A DNA stretch of 64,000 nt from positions 1 to 64,000 of the forward strand of contig JAWKZI010000015.1 in NCBI GenBank assembly GCA_041396045.1. The letters are read 5' to 3'. Below the pieces are notes generated by a model. The model saw only the letters and a list, made by a program, of their open reading frames with translations. It searched no databases and was not told the DNA's origin. How positions within the stretch are numbered: the stretch's first letter is position 1; every line of letters starts with the position of its first letter. The translations under genes were made by a program, and so were the position numbers. The stretch is from SHZI01 sp041396045. GTDB taxonomy: Bacteria; Pseudomonadota; Gammaproteobacteria; Steroidobacterales; GCA-2729495. Positions 9,973 to 17,736 of the stretch are shown one piece after another.

Positions 9973-10008
9973 AGAGCATGTCGTAATTACAGAGCATGTC
10001 GCAATTAC
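9973..10008. repeat. Tandem repeat, two 18-bp units
   Basis: AGAGCATGTCGTAATTAC at 9973-9990 is repeated directly at 9991-10008 with one change (T to C). It lies just upstream of the VOC gene start (10030), so it could be a paired operator or part of the leader. No known regulator motif was recognised. Confidence 0.7.
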
Positions 10009-10029
10009 CTTGAGTTGAGAGGTTCATCC

Positions 10030-10398
10030 ATGCCCCATCGATCCCGAGTTTGCGCAGTCCTCTTCGACGTCAATTCAGCATCGTATGAAGCAGAAGCCGG
10101 ATTCTGGGCCGGCGCACTGGGACGAGCGCTCGCGTTTGACCCTGCCGCAAAGTACACGGGCCTGCCAGGTGAGCTGGACTACCTGATCCAGAAGACCGAT
10201 GAAGAACATACCGGCGTACACATCGACATAGAAACAGACGACGTTGCAGCCGAAGTCGCCCGCCTGGAAAAGCTGGGCGCCCTGAAGCGCAATCAGGTCA
10301 AAGACTGGTGGGTCATGGTAGACCCGGGTGGCCATCCCTTCTGCGTTGTACCGGTACAGAGCAAAAGCTGGCCGAAGGATGCCATCGAATGGCCGTGA
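10030..10398 (+). CDS. VOC (glyoxalase/bleomycin-resistance) superfamily protein
   Basis: 122-residue single-domain protein of the vicinal oxygen chelate fold, glyoxalase_6-like: a FDVNSASYEAEAGFWAGALG start, TGVHIDIETDDVAAEVARLEKLGA in the middle and WVMVDPGGHPFCVVP at the end. These segments are typical of the paired beta-alpha-beta-beta-beta modules; the substrate is not predictable. ATG 10030 is preceded by GAGAGG at 10016-10021. The frame is open further upstream but only into the tandem repeat. Confidence 0.8.
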   Translation: MPHRSRVCAVLFDVNSASYEAEAGFWAGALGRALAFDPAAKYTGLPGELDYLIQKTDEEHTGVHIDIETDDVAAEVARLEKLGALKRNQVKDWWVMVDPGGHPFCVVPVQSKSWPKDAIEWP

Positions 10399-10471
10399 GC
10401 ACTTGCAGTCCTGATCCGGATCTTTCGCCTGTTCAGGACGCTACCCGGTATGTACTGCCCAACAGACATCC

Positions 10472-11056
10472 ATGAACACCAACCGGCTGGAAGCCTTCAG
10501 TGATGGTGTGCTGGCCATCATCATCACGATCATGGTACTGGAGCTCAAAGTACCGCACGGCACCAGTCTGGCCACTCTGCTGCCGCTGGTTCCGGTACTT
10601 CTCAGCTATGTGCTGAGCTTCATCTACATCGGTATCTACTGGAACAATCATCACCATATGCTGCATGCGACGCACAAGGTGACGGGTCCCATCCTCTGGG
10701 CCAATCTGCATCTGCTGTTCTGGTTATCGCTTATTCCCTTTGTCACTGGCTGGATGGGTGAGAACCATTTCACGCCGGGTCCGGCAGCAATGTACGGGGT
10801 GGTTTTGCTGATGGCAGCAGTTGCCTGGCTGATCCTGCAAAAGCTCATCGTCAGATCACAAGGCACTGATTCGCTCCTGAAAAGAGCGATTGGCAATGAC
10901 TGGAAAGGCAAGTTGTCGTTCAGCCTGTATCTCGCCGCTATTCCTCTTGCATTCTGGCGACCGCCTCTTTCGCTCGCGCTGTACGTGCTGGTTGCCCTGC
11001 TGTGGCTGATCCCCGACCGGCGTATCGAGGCTGTGCTTAGCAGTAGCAGTCCGTGA
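10472..11056 (+). CDS. TMEM175-family (DUF1211) potassium channel
   Basis: 194-residue polytopic membrane protein with the family signature near the N-terminus (RLEAFSDGVLAIIITIMVLEL) and about six hydrophobic segments, including the family's Asn/His-rich YWNNHHHML. Bacterial TMEM175 homologues form tetrameric K+-permeable channels that lack the classical TVGYG filter and use hydrophobic pore residues. The gene stands alone between the VOC gene and sorA, all on the plus strand, with 73 bases upstream. It is the second candidate K+ channel within 2 kb, next to the glutamate-receptor-like one. Confidence 0.88.
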   Translation: MNTNRLEAFSDGVLAIIITIMVLELKVPHGTSLATLLPLVPVLLSYVLSFIYIGIYWNNHHHMLHATHKVTGPILWANLHLLFWLSLIPFVTGWMGENHFTPGPAAMYGVVLLMAAVAWLILQKLIVRSQGTDSLLKRAIGNDWKGKLSFSLYLAAIPLAFWRPPLSLALYVLVALLWLIPDRRIEAVLSSSSP

Positions 11057-11098
11057 GCAGTACAATCGTCGCGAATTGCAGCGGCTCTGGAGTCTCAG

Positions 11099-12337
11099 AT
11101 GAATGACGACCACTATTCCCACGCATCACGGCGCGACTTCCTGCGCAAGGCGGGCGCACTCGCACTGGCCGCTACGCCCCTGAATGCGATGACGGCCACC
11201 GACACCTCTGAAGGTGTAACGTTTGCCGCCGGTCCGCGGCCACTGGTACGCTACCCCGGCAAACGGGAAATGATCCTGGTGCATTCGCGCCCGCCCCACC
11301 TGGAGACACCTTTTCCGGTATTTAACGAAGGCGCGCTCACCCCTAACGATGCCTTCTTCGTGCGCTACCACCTGGCTGACATTCCCACATCCATCGATCC
11401 GGCCACGTTCAGGCTCACGGTCAAAGGTACGGTCAAACGACCATTGAGCCTGTCCCTGACCGACCTCAAATCGATGACCGGACAGACCGAGATCGTGGCA
11501 GTCAAGCAATGCAGCGGCAACAGTCGTGGCTACTTCTCGCCGCGGGTGTTTGGCGCGCAGCTTGGCAACGGCGCGATGGGCAACGCGCGATGGACGGGTG
11601 TACCGCTGAAGGCGGTTCTGGACAAGGCGGGGATTTCAGCCGGCGCGAAGCAGGTAACATTCAATGGCCTGGACAAGCCGGTCTTGAGCAGCACACCGGA
11701 TTTTCGCAAAGCCCTGGACATCGATCATGCTCTTGACGGTGAGCCGCTGCTCGCCTGGAACATGAATGGCGAGGAACTGCCATTTCTCAACGGCTATCCG
11801 CTGATGCTGGCAGTACCGGGCTATTACGGTACTTACTGGGTCAAGCATCTGTCGGAAATCGAAGTGATCGATCACACCTTTGCGGGGCACGATGCCTTCT
11901 TCATGACCAAGGGATACCGCATACCGGACAACGACTGCAACTGTGTAACGCCGGGCACCGCCGCCGAAAAGATGCGCCCCATCGGGAAGCTGACGGTACG
12001 CAGCTTCATCACCAGTGTGAAGCCGGGTGATGCGCTACCAGCGGGCCGCGCCGTGGATCTGAAGGGTATCGCTTTTGATGGTGGTTCCGGCATCAAGTCG
12101 ATCGCTGTATCCGTCGATGGCGGACAGGCCTGGCAGAACGCTGCCCTGGGCCAGGATCTGGGCCGTTTCTCGTTCCGCGAGTGGCACCTGCCGGTGACCT
12201 TTGCAAGTAAAGGCAAGGCGCGCCTGATGGTTCGCGCCACCAGCAACAAGGGTGAGGTGCAGCCCATGACGGCCACCTGGAATCCGGCTGGCTATCTGCG
12301 CAACGTAGTCGAATCCACACCCGTGGTTATCGGCTGA
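11099..12337 (+). CDS. sorA: Sulfite dehydrogenase molybdopterin subunit (SorA-like)
   Basis: 412-residue periplasmic molybdoenzyme of the sulfite oxidase family that oxidises sulfite to sulfate and passes electrons to a c-type cytochrome. A Tat signal is present (SRRDFLRKAGALALAATP). The Mo-ligand Cys lies in VKQCSGNSRG, and the family's substrate-pocket segments are visible (GYPLMLAVPGYYGTYWVKHL, TKGYRIPDNDC). The C-terminal dimerisation domain covers about residues 300-410. Length and context match Starkeya-type SorA. It is followed after 10 bases by a cytochrome gene, forming a SorAB pair. Confidence 0.88.
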   Translation: MNDDHYSHASRRDFLRKAGALALAATPLNAMTATDTSEGVTFAAGPRPLVRYPGKREMILVHSRPPHLETPFPVFNEGALTPNDAFFVRYHLADIPTSIDPATFRLTVKGTVKRPLSLSLTDLKSMTGQTEIVAVKQCSGNSRGYFSPRVFGAQLGNGAMGNARWTGVPLKAVLDKAGISAGAKQVTFNGLDKPVLSSTPDFRKALDIDHALDGEPLLAWNMNGEELPFLNGYPLMLAVPGYYGTYWVKHLSEIEVIDHTFAGHDAFFMTKGYRIPDNDCNCVTPGTAAEKMRPIGKLTVRSFITSVKPGDALPAGRAVDLKGIAFDGGSGIKSIAVSVDGGQAWQNAALGQDLGRFSFREWHLPVTFASKGKARLMVRATSNKGEVQPMTATWNPAGYLRNVVESTPVVIG

Positions 12338-12347
12338 GGACAAAAGC

Positions 12348-13028
12348 ATGAATGCCAAATTATTCACCATATCCGGCCTGACTGTGGTCCTGACGGCAGG
12401 TCTCGTTGCCGGCCTCATCGCCGGCCAGACACTTGCCGCAGGCAGCGCCGAAGTCCGGACCATCAACCTGCCGCCGGACACATCCAGACTGCGCAGCTCG
12501 ACGTTGCCCGGGTATAACCTGGCGCTGCAAAAATGCGGTATTTGCCATTCTGCCGACTACATCAGCTTTCAGGCGCCCGGCCTGACCCAGGCACAGTGGA
12601 CTGCCGAGGTCGGGAAGATGCAGCACACTTATGGCGCGCCGCTCAGCGACGATGAGGTAAAGAGCATTGGTGCTTATCTGGCCGTGGCCTACGGTAGTGC
12701 CAAGGCGACTGATGCCAGCATTATCGCTGCATCATCCGCTCCGGCCCCGGCCGGGAATGCCACCAAGGCCGGTACCGAAATCGATGTACAGGCTTTGCTC
12801 GACAATCACGCCTGTCTGGGATGTCACGCGGTCGACGAGAAGATCGTCGGTCCGGCATTTCAGGACGTCGCCAAGCGCTACAAGGGCCAGGCCAATGCAC
12901 TGGCGTCCGTGGCTACTTCAATTCAGGAAGGCGGTACTGGCAAATGGGGGCCGGTGGCGATGCCGCACTCCACAAATCTGACGGATGCAGAAGCCAGCGC
13001 GCTGGCTGAGTTTGTACTCAAACAATAG
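12348..13028 (+). CDS. sorB: Diheme cytochrome c subunit of sulfite dehydrogenase (SorB-like)
   Basis: 226-residue exported cytochrome, the likely electron acceptor of SorA. After a signal peptide there are two heme-binding motifs. CGICH (about residue 63) lies in a SorB-like domain containing TQAQWTAEVGKM. CLGCH (about residue 157) lies in a second class I cytochrome domain with GPAFQDVAKRYKG and the probable axial Met in GPVAMPHS. The domains are joined by an Ala/Pro-rich linker. Classical SorB is a short monoheme protein, so this two-domain form is longer than the type member and may pass electrons directly to the terminal chain. Confidence 0.85.
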   Translation: MNAKLFTISGLTVVLTAGLVAGLIAGQTLAAGSAEVRTINLPPDTSRLRSSTLPGYNLALQKCGICHSADYISFQAPGLTQAQWTAEVGKMQHTYGAPLSDDEVKSIGAYLAVAYGSAKATDASIIAASSAPAPAGNATKAGTEIDVQALLDNHACLGCHAVDEKIVGPAFQDVAKRYKGQANALASVATSIQEGGTGKWGPVAMPHSTNLTDAEASALAEFVLKQ

Positions 13029-13045
13029 GCGACGGTATAAGCACC

Positions 13046-13067
13046 ACCCGCCTGCGGCCTGGCGGGT
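13046..13067. terminator. Hairpin between convergent genes
   Basis: ACCCGCC (13046-13052) and GGCGGGT (13061-13067) form a 7-bp stem with an 8-base loop between the stop of sorB and the stop of the minus-strand dioxygenase. There is no clear U-tract, so it is only a possible shared terminator. Confidence 0.4.
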
Positions 13068-14284
13068 CAACCGCCGCGTTTGGCCATCACCCGATCAAGC
13101 AGTTCGTCGTCGACCACGGACTTGCCTTGTTCGCGGGCGATACTGAAAATCTGACTGAGTGCATTGCCACGAAACATGGCCGGGATCCGGCCCACTCGCG
13201 TGGCCGCCGCGGGACTGAATCTGATGCCTGGTTCCCTGGCATTCAAATCGGCCAGCAGTGCTGCTTCTGCTGCGTCCCCCGAGTTGTCGGCTGCCGGCTT
13301 GCCACCGGGATCCACCCCGCCATAAGCCAACTCAGGCTTGCGCAGAAACAGGGCCTCGGTAGGCACCATGTCCACATTACCGAAGTCTCTGACCGGTTCG
13401 GCAGCCGGATCCCGCGCCGGGCGCCGGTCACAGACCACCGGAATGCGGCGCATGGCACGATACGCCGGGTAGAAGTCGTCAATACCACGATGCTGCGTGC
13501 AGCGGTTGTCCCACATAGCGACCGAATTTTTCTGCCATCGGAACCGACACTGAAACTCCGGCTGATAGCTGTGACGGAACAGAAACTGCAGGAGGTTGTC
13601 GCTCTCCGGCTTCTTCAACTCCATGATTCGTGAACTGAGCAATTCACTCGCGTAGATGCACTTCCGGCCGGTTTCCGGATGTGTGACGACCAGCGGATGT
13701 ATGACCGGCGGATTGCGCCGCATCATGTCGTCCCAGGCCTTGCCGCCCGCCTGACGAAGGATGGTCAGACCGAGATCGGTACCCACGGTGTGCTCCACAG
13801 TGAGGCCGTCCATGAACCATTGCATCGCAGGTGACAAGGCCTCCCAGGCCTTCTCCATGTCGACCCAGATGGTGTCGCCCCCCTGCTCCGGCACATCAAG
13901 TGCCCGCAACACGGAAAACTTCGACGGATAGTCACGAAAGGAATCATCAGAATGAAAACTGACGTCGCTGCCCATGCGTGCGTGCTTGTCGTACTGCTGA
14001 TGGCGCAGCATCGGATAACCCTCTACCGAGGGCACTGCACCTGGTCCCTGCGGTATGCCAAAGCGGCGCACAAACGCCAGGTGACGGGCATCGTCAAGCG
14101 TCTGGTCACGAAAGAACACCACTTTGAACTGATGCAGTACCTGCAGGATTTCCGCTATTGCAGCCTCAGGCAATTCGGTGGTCAGATCGATGCCAGCCAG
14201 TTCAGCACCCAGTGCGCCGCTGAGCGGCTCAACCTGAAAATGGCGGTACGGCCTGGCTTCGGTTGCGTCTAAAGCGTGATGCAT
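13067..14284 (-). CDS. TauD/TfdA-family Fe(II)/2-oxoglutarate dioxygenase with C-terminal extension
   Basis: 405 residues. The first ~300 form a TauD-like double-stranded beta-helix oxygenase: PLSGALGAELAGIDL, the metal motif HSDDS (H-x-D), the distal His in TQHRGIDDF and the 2-oxoglutarate-binding Arg in YRAMRRIPV. Such enzymes hydroxylate taurine, 2,4-D-like or other organic acids; the substrate is unknown. About 100 extra residues follow. The last ~50 (FSPAAATRVGRIPAMFRGNA, then FSIAREQGKSVVDDELLDRV) resemble the small PCP_red domain of chlorophyll-type reductases. ATG 14284 is chosen because the domain begins shortly after it and GGGGAAA precedes it. A nearby sulfite oxidase would fit sulfonate use, but this is inference. 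Confidence 0.82.
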   Translation of the reverse strand: MHHALDATEARPYRHFQVEPLSGALGAELAGIDLTTELPEAAIAEILQVLHQFKVVFFRDQTLDDARHLAFVRRFGIPQGPGAVPSVEGYPMLRHQQYDKHARMGSDVSFHSDDSFRDYPSKFSVLRALDVPEQGGDTIWVDMEKAWEALSPAMQWFMDGLTVEHTVGTDLGLTILRQAGGKAWDDMMRRNPPVIHPLVVTHPETGRKCIYASELLSSRIMELKKPESDNLLQFLFRHSYQPEFQCRFRWQKNSVAMWDNRCTQHRGIDDFYPAYRAMRRIPVVCDRRPARDPAAEPVRDFGNVDMVPTEALFLRKPELAYGGVDPGGKPAADNSGDAAEAALLADLNAREPGIRFSPAAATRVGRIPAMFRGNALSQIFSIAREQGKSVVDDELLDRVMAKRGG

Positions 14285-14445
14285 ACTGGAATTTCCCCAA
14301 AGGGTGTGGGCCGAGTATATGGAATGGGCGTCCCTGACCGCTATCCAGAATGGCATGATCGTGCGCTAATGCGTTGACAATCCGGTAGTTACGGCCTAGC
14401 GTTCCGGCACAGTCTGACCTGCAGTCTGACGAGGAGTATCGATCC

Positions 14446-14757
14446 ATGACAACCTGTTCAGCACAACACAGCCAGCGCCCGAGGTGGCTGGGATTCGCTG
14501 CCGCTGCCCTGCTGGCCGTCTCGCCTCTGGCAGCCGCTGCCGAGAGCCATCGCGCCGACGACGCTACCTTCGGCACCATGGTTGTGGATGCCGCCATCGC
14601 CCGCCCGCTCGGCCTCGGCGCCACTGTCGTCGGCTCTGTACTTTGGGTGGTGACGCTGCCATTCAGTGCGCTCGGCGGCAATATCGACGAAGCGACCAAT
14701 GAACTCGTCAAGAAGCCGGCGCGCTACACCTTTATGCGTCCACTCGGGGAACTGTAA
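14446..14757 (+). CDS. Small exported protein of unknown function
   Basis: 103 residues with a clear signal peptide (LGFAAAALLAVSPLAAAAES). A second hydrophobic stretch (LGATVVGSVLWVVTLPFSAL) is followed by a conserved-looking tail, NELVKKPARYTFMRPLGEL. Similar short proteins are widespread in Gammaproteobacteria without a known role. It is divergent from the dioxygenase gene, and its 3' end overlaps the 3' end of recQ on the other strand by 26 bases. Confidence 0.65.
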   Translation: MTTCSAQHSQRPRWLGFAAAALLAVSPLAAAAESHRADDATFGTMVVDAAIARPLGLGATVVGSVLWVVTLPFSALGGNIDEATNELVKKPARYTFMRPLGEL

Positions 14758-16582
14758 CGATCAGCGCCAGGAAGCGGTCGCCGAAGGCGGCCAGCTTCCG
14801 CTCGCCGATGCCCGTGAGGTCACCCAGCTCGTTCAATGACTGGGGCCGGCGACGTACCATCTCGGCGAGCGTCACGTCGTGGAAGACCACATAGGGCGGT
14901 ACATTCTGCGCTTTTGCCAATTCCATCCGCAGCGCGCGCAGCGCCTCCCAGAGTTCAACATCTGCTGGCGCCGTGAACCGGGTACTTGTGCCTGACGACG
15001 ATGCTCCGTCTTTACGAGCTGACTTGCTGCGCGACCTTGGGGCACGGACCGGCGCCACCTCGCGCCGCAACCACAATGTTTCCTCACCCCGCAACACGGC
15101 CCGGCAGGTATCTGTCAAATGCAGGCCACCATGGCCTTCGACATCGACACTCAGTAACCCACGGGCAATAAGCTGACGAAACACCCCGCGCCAGGCACGG
15201 GCATCCAGTTCAGTCCCGATTCCAAATGTCGTCAGGCGATCATGTCCGAAGCGCCGGATACGTTCGTCATCCTTACCCAGCAGAACATCTACCAGATAGG
15301 TCACACCGAAGCGTTGCCCCGTGCGATGTACGCAGGACAGCGCTTTCTGGGCAACTACCGATGCATCCCAGGTTTCTGGTGGCGTCAGACAGGTATCACA
15401 GTTGCCGCAGGGTGCCGACAGTGATTCACCGAAGTATTGCAACAATGCCTGACGACGACAGCCCGTTAGCTCACACAGACCCAGCATCGCGTCCAGCTTG
15501 TGCCGTTCGGCACGCTTGTGAGTTTCTACCGCAGTCGATTCAGCCAGCATCTGACGGAGCAGGATCACATCCTGCAGCCCGTAACTCATCCACGCCGTTG
15601 CCGGCAGACCATCGCGACCGGCGCGACCGGTTTCCTGATAGTAGGCCTCAACACTTTTCGGCAGGCTCAGGTGCGCAACAAAACGGACATTCGGCTTGTC
15701 GATACCCATGCCAAACGCAATGGTGGCCACCATCACGATTCCTTCTTCATTGATGAATCGCGCCTGGTTTCCCGACCGTACTTCCGTGGAAAGGCCTGCG
15801 TGGTACGGCAAGGCTGTCACGCCCTTGTCGGTTAGCCACCGGGCCAGATCGTCTGTCTTCTGGCGAGACAGGCAATAGACGATACCGGCTTCGCCGGCAT
15901 ACTCGGCGCGAATAAAGCGCAACAACTGGTCTCTGGTATTGCCCTGCCCTGCCTGTATCCGATAGCGGATGTTGGGTCGGTCGAAACTGCTGATGAATAT
16001 CCGGGGGTCAGTCAGCTCAAGCCGCGCAACAATTTCCTGACGGGTCCGCTCGTCGGCGGTCGCCGTCAATGCAATGCGTGGCACGCCGGGAAAGTGTTCA
16101 GCCAGCCGGGCCAGCTGCAGATATTCCGGACGGAAATCATGACCCCACTGCGAAACACAATGAGCCTCATCAATGGCAATCAGGGCCAGAGGCGAACTGT
16201 CGAGCAGATCAAGTGTGCGATCCATCAGCAGACGTTCGGGCGCAACGTAGAGCAGATCGAGCTCGCCGGCGCGGAATTGCGCTTCGATCTGTCGCCCCTC
16301 ATCGGCCCGTTGACTCGAATTCAGGAAGGCCGCGCGGACACCAGCCTGCTTCAGGGCGGCTACCTGATCCTGCATCAGTGCAATAAGGGGTGAAACGACA
16401 ATTCCGGTCCCCAGCCGTACCAGGGCGGGTATCTGATAGCAAAGCGACTTGCCACCACCGGTGGGCATCAACACCAATGAGTCACGACCAGCAATCAGCT
16501 CGCGCAACACTTCGTCCTGCGGAGCGCGAAAACTGTTGTAACCGAAGACAGTACGGAGAATATGAGCAGCCTGATCGGGCAT
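14732..16582 (-). CDS. recQ: ATP-dependent DNA helicase RecQ
   Basis: 616-residue 3'-5' helicase of DNA repair. Visible motifs are Walker A in LMPTGGGKSLCYQIPAL, the DEAH box in AIDEAHCVSQWGHDFRPEYL, motif III LTATAD, motif VI QETGRAGRDG, the zinc-binding Cys set in the RQC region (CELTGCRRQALL, CGNCDTCL), a winged-helix region and a C-terminal HRDC domain. Length and order equal E. coli RecQ (609 residues). ATG 16582 gives the standard start (PDQAAHILRTVFGY). It appears monocistronic. Confidence 0.95.
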   Translation of the reverse strand: MPDQAAHILRTVFGYNSFRAPQDEVLRELIAGRDSLVLMPTGGGKSLCYQIPALVRLGTGIVVSPLIALMQDQVAALKQAGVRAAFLNSSQRADEGRQIEAQFRAGELDLLYVAPERLLMDRTLDLLDSSPLALIAIDEAHCVSQWGHDFRPEYLQLARLAEHFPGVPRIALTATADERTRQEIVARLELTDPRIFISSFDRPNIRYRIQAGQGNTRDQLLRFIRAEYAGEAGIVYCLSRQKTDDLARWLTDKGVTALPYHAGLSTEVRSGNQARFINEEGIVMVATIAFGMGIDKPNVRFVAHLSLPKSVEAYYQETGRAGRDGLPATAWMSYGLQDVILLRQMLAESTAVETHKRAERHKLDAMLGLCELTGCRRQALLQYFGESLSAPCGNCDTCLTPPETWDASVVAQKALSCVHRTGQRFGVTYLVDVLLGKDDERIRRFGHDRLTTFGIGTELDARAWRGVFRQLIARGLLSVDVEGHGGLHLTDTCRAVLRGEETLWLRREVAPVRAPRSRSKSARKDGASSSGTSTRFTAPADVELWEALRALRMELAKAQNVPPYVVFHDVTLAEMVRRRPQSLNELGDLTGIGERKLAAFGDRFLALIVTVPRVDA

Positions 16583-16590
16583 GCCGTGAA

Positions 16591-17643
16591 TTATCGCATG
16601 TCGTTATCCGGCACAGGTCCGAAATACATTTCAAAACCGATACCAACGCCCGGGTTGATCTTGCGCTCCTCTTCGAGCGTTTCCTTGGGCCAGGTCAAGC
16701 CGGCTCGCAATTCCATGAAAAGCCACTCGCGGTAGACATTCTGCCGGTAGCGGGCTTCAAACCCGTAGTTCTGCAGCTTCACATCAGCCTCGGTCTCGCC
16801 AACCATCAATACCGTGTAGCTGACGGCACGCCGGCGGCTGATACTTTGATAGAGGCTGACATTCGAGCTCCATTCAAAACCTTCCGTGTCTTCAGCAATG
16901 GTGGCTGTATTGTTCCAGCGCGCCAGCAAGGTCTGATTGACAAGATGGTCAAGCGTTACTTCGGTCGTGGTGCCAAATCCCCGACTGTCGCGCCAGAACG
17001 GCGTCTCGCGGAAACGCAGCATGGTGTCGGAATTGAAGACGAAGTTGTGCCGGTAGGTGGCCTTTACATAGGGATCGATCGGTGTGCGCAGCCGCACACC
17101 GATACCAAAGTCAAAACCGCGCTCCAGACCGTTCTGCTTCGAGTAGCCAAGCCCCAACAGCCAGGCCTCGTCATTAACCGAGTTGAATGTGGGCGGTAGC
17201 GGGTTCTCCGAACTGGCAGGCCGCTCCTCTACCAGTTCCTGCGCCTGTCCGCGCCCCACGACCACGCGGAAACGATTCTCCAGGTTGGGCAACGCGACCC
17301 GTGCGCGCAGCCTGAGTCGCGTATCCGCCTTGTCCCGGCGATCATAGGATTCGAACAGGCCCAGACGACCGAAGGTCTCATCTGAATCCTGCTCGAAACG
17401 TGGGTTGCCGAACAGACCGTCGAACCAGGCAGCGGTGCCGCAAACCGTGCTGTACACGCCGCGCTGCATTCGGTCGATCCATGCGTCGGTATTGGACCCC
17501 GGCTTATCGCAGGGTGTGAGAGCCACCGGCATTATCGGACTCGGGGCGGGTGGTCCGGCTGCATCGGCGAAAGCCGCTGGCGCCATCCACAACCCTGACA
17601 CCGGCAGCGCCATGATCGCTACGATGTTGCGTCCCAAGCGCAT
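16591..17643 (-). CDS. Predicted outer-membrane beta-barrel protein
   Basis: 350 residues from ATG 17643, which opens a signal peptide (IVAIMALPVSGLWMAPAAFADA). The frame is open 20 codons further but without export features. The mature part has alternating hydrophobic/aromatic strands rich in Arg, Tyr and Asn (for example YVKATYRHNFVFNSDTML, YGFEARYRQNVYREWLFM) and ends near FEMYFGPVPDNDMR. It looks like an outer-membrane barrel of about twelve strands. I do not recognise the family, and no catalytic motif is evident. It lies 8 bases upstream of recQ on the same strand. Confidence 0.6.
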   Translation of the reverse strand: MRLGRNIVAIMALPVSGLWMAPAAFADAAGPPAPSPIMPVALTPCDKPGSNTDAWIDRMQRGVYSTVCGTAAWFDGLFGNPRFEQDSDETFGRLGLFESYDRRDKADTRLRLRARVALPNLENRFRVVVGRGQAQELVEERPASSENPLPPTFNSVNDEAWLLGLGYSKQNGLERGFDFGIGVRLRTPIDPYVKATYRHNFVFNSDTMLRFRETPFWRDSRGFGTTTEVTLDHLVNQTLLARWNNTATIAEDTEGFEWSSNVSLYQSISRRRAVSYTVLMVGETEADVKLQNYGFEARYRQNVYREWLFMELRAGLTWPKETLEEERKINPGVGIGFEMYFGPVPDNDMR

Positions 17644-17736
17644 CCTGCGAACTCTGTCTCCTGGCGGTTCGGTTTGCTGAGGTCCGTCCCGCAGTTCCGG
17701 CACCAGGCCGACTCTGACATGAAACCAGCGCTGGCG

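Noticed and set aside
16390..17199. 269-residue plus-strand frame opposite recQ and the barrel protein
   Set aside because: Lies antisense to two better-supported genes and spans their boundary; no recognisable motif.
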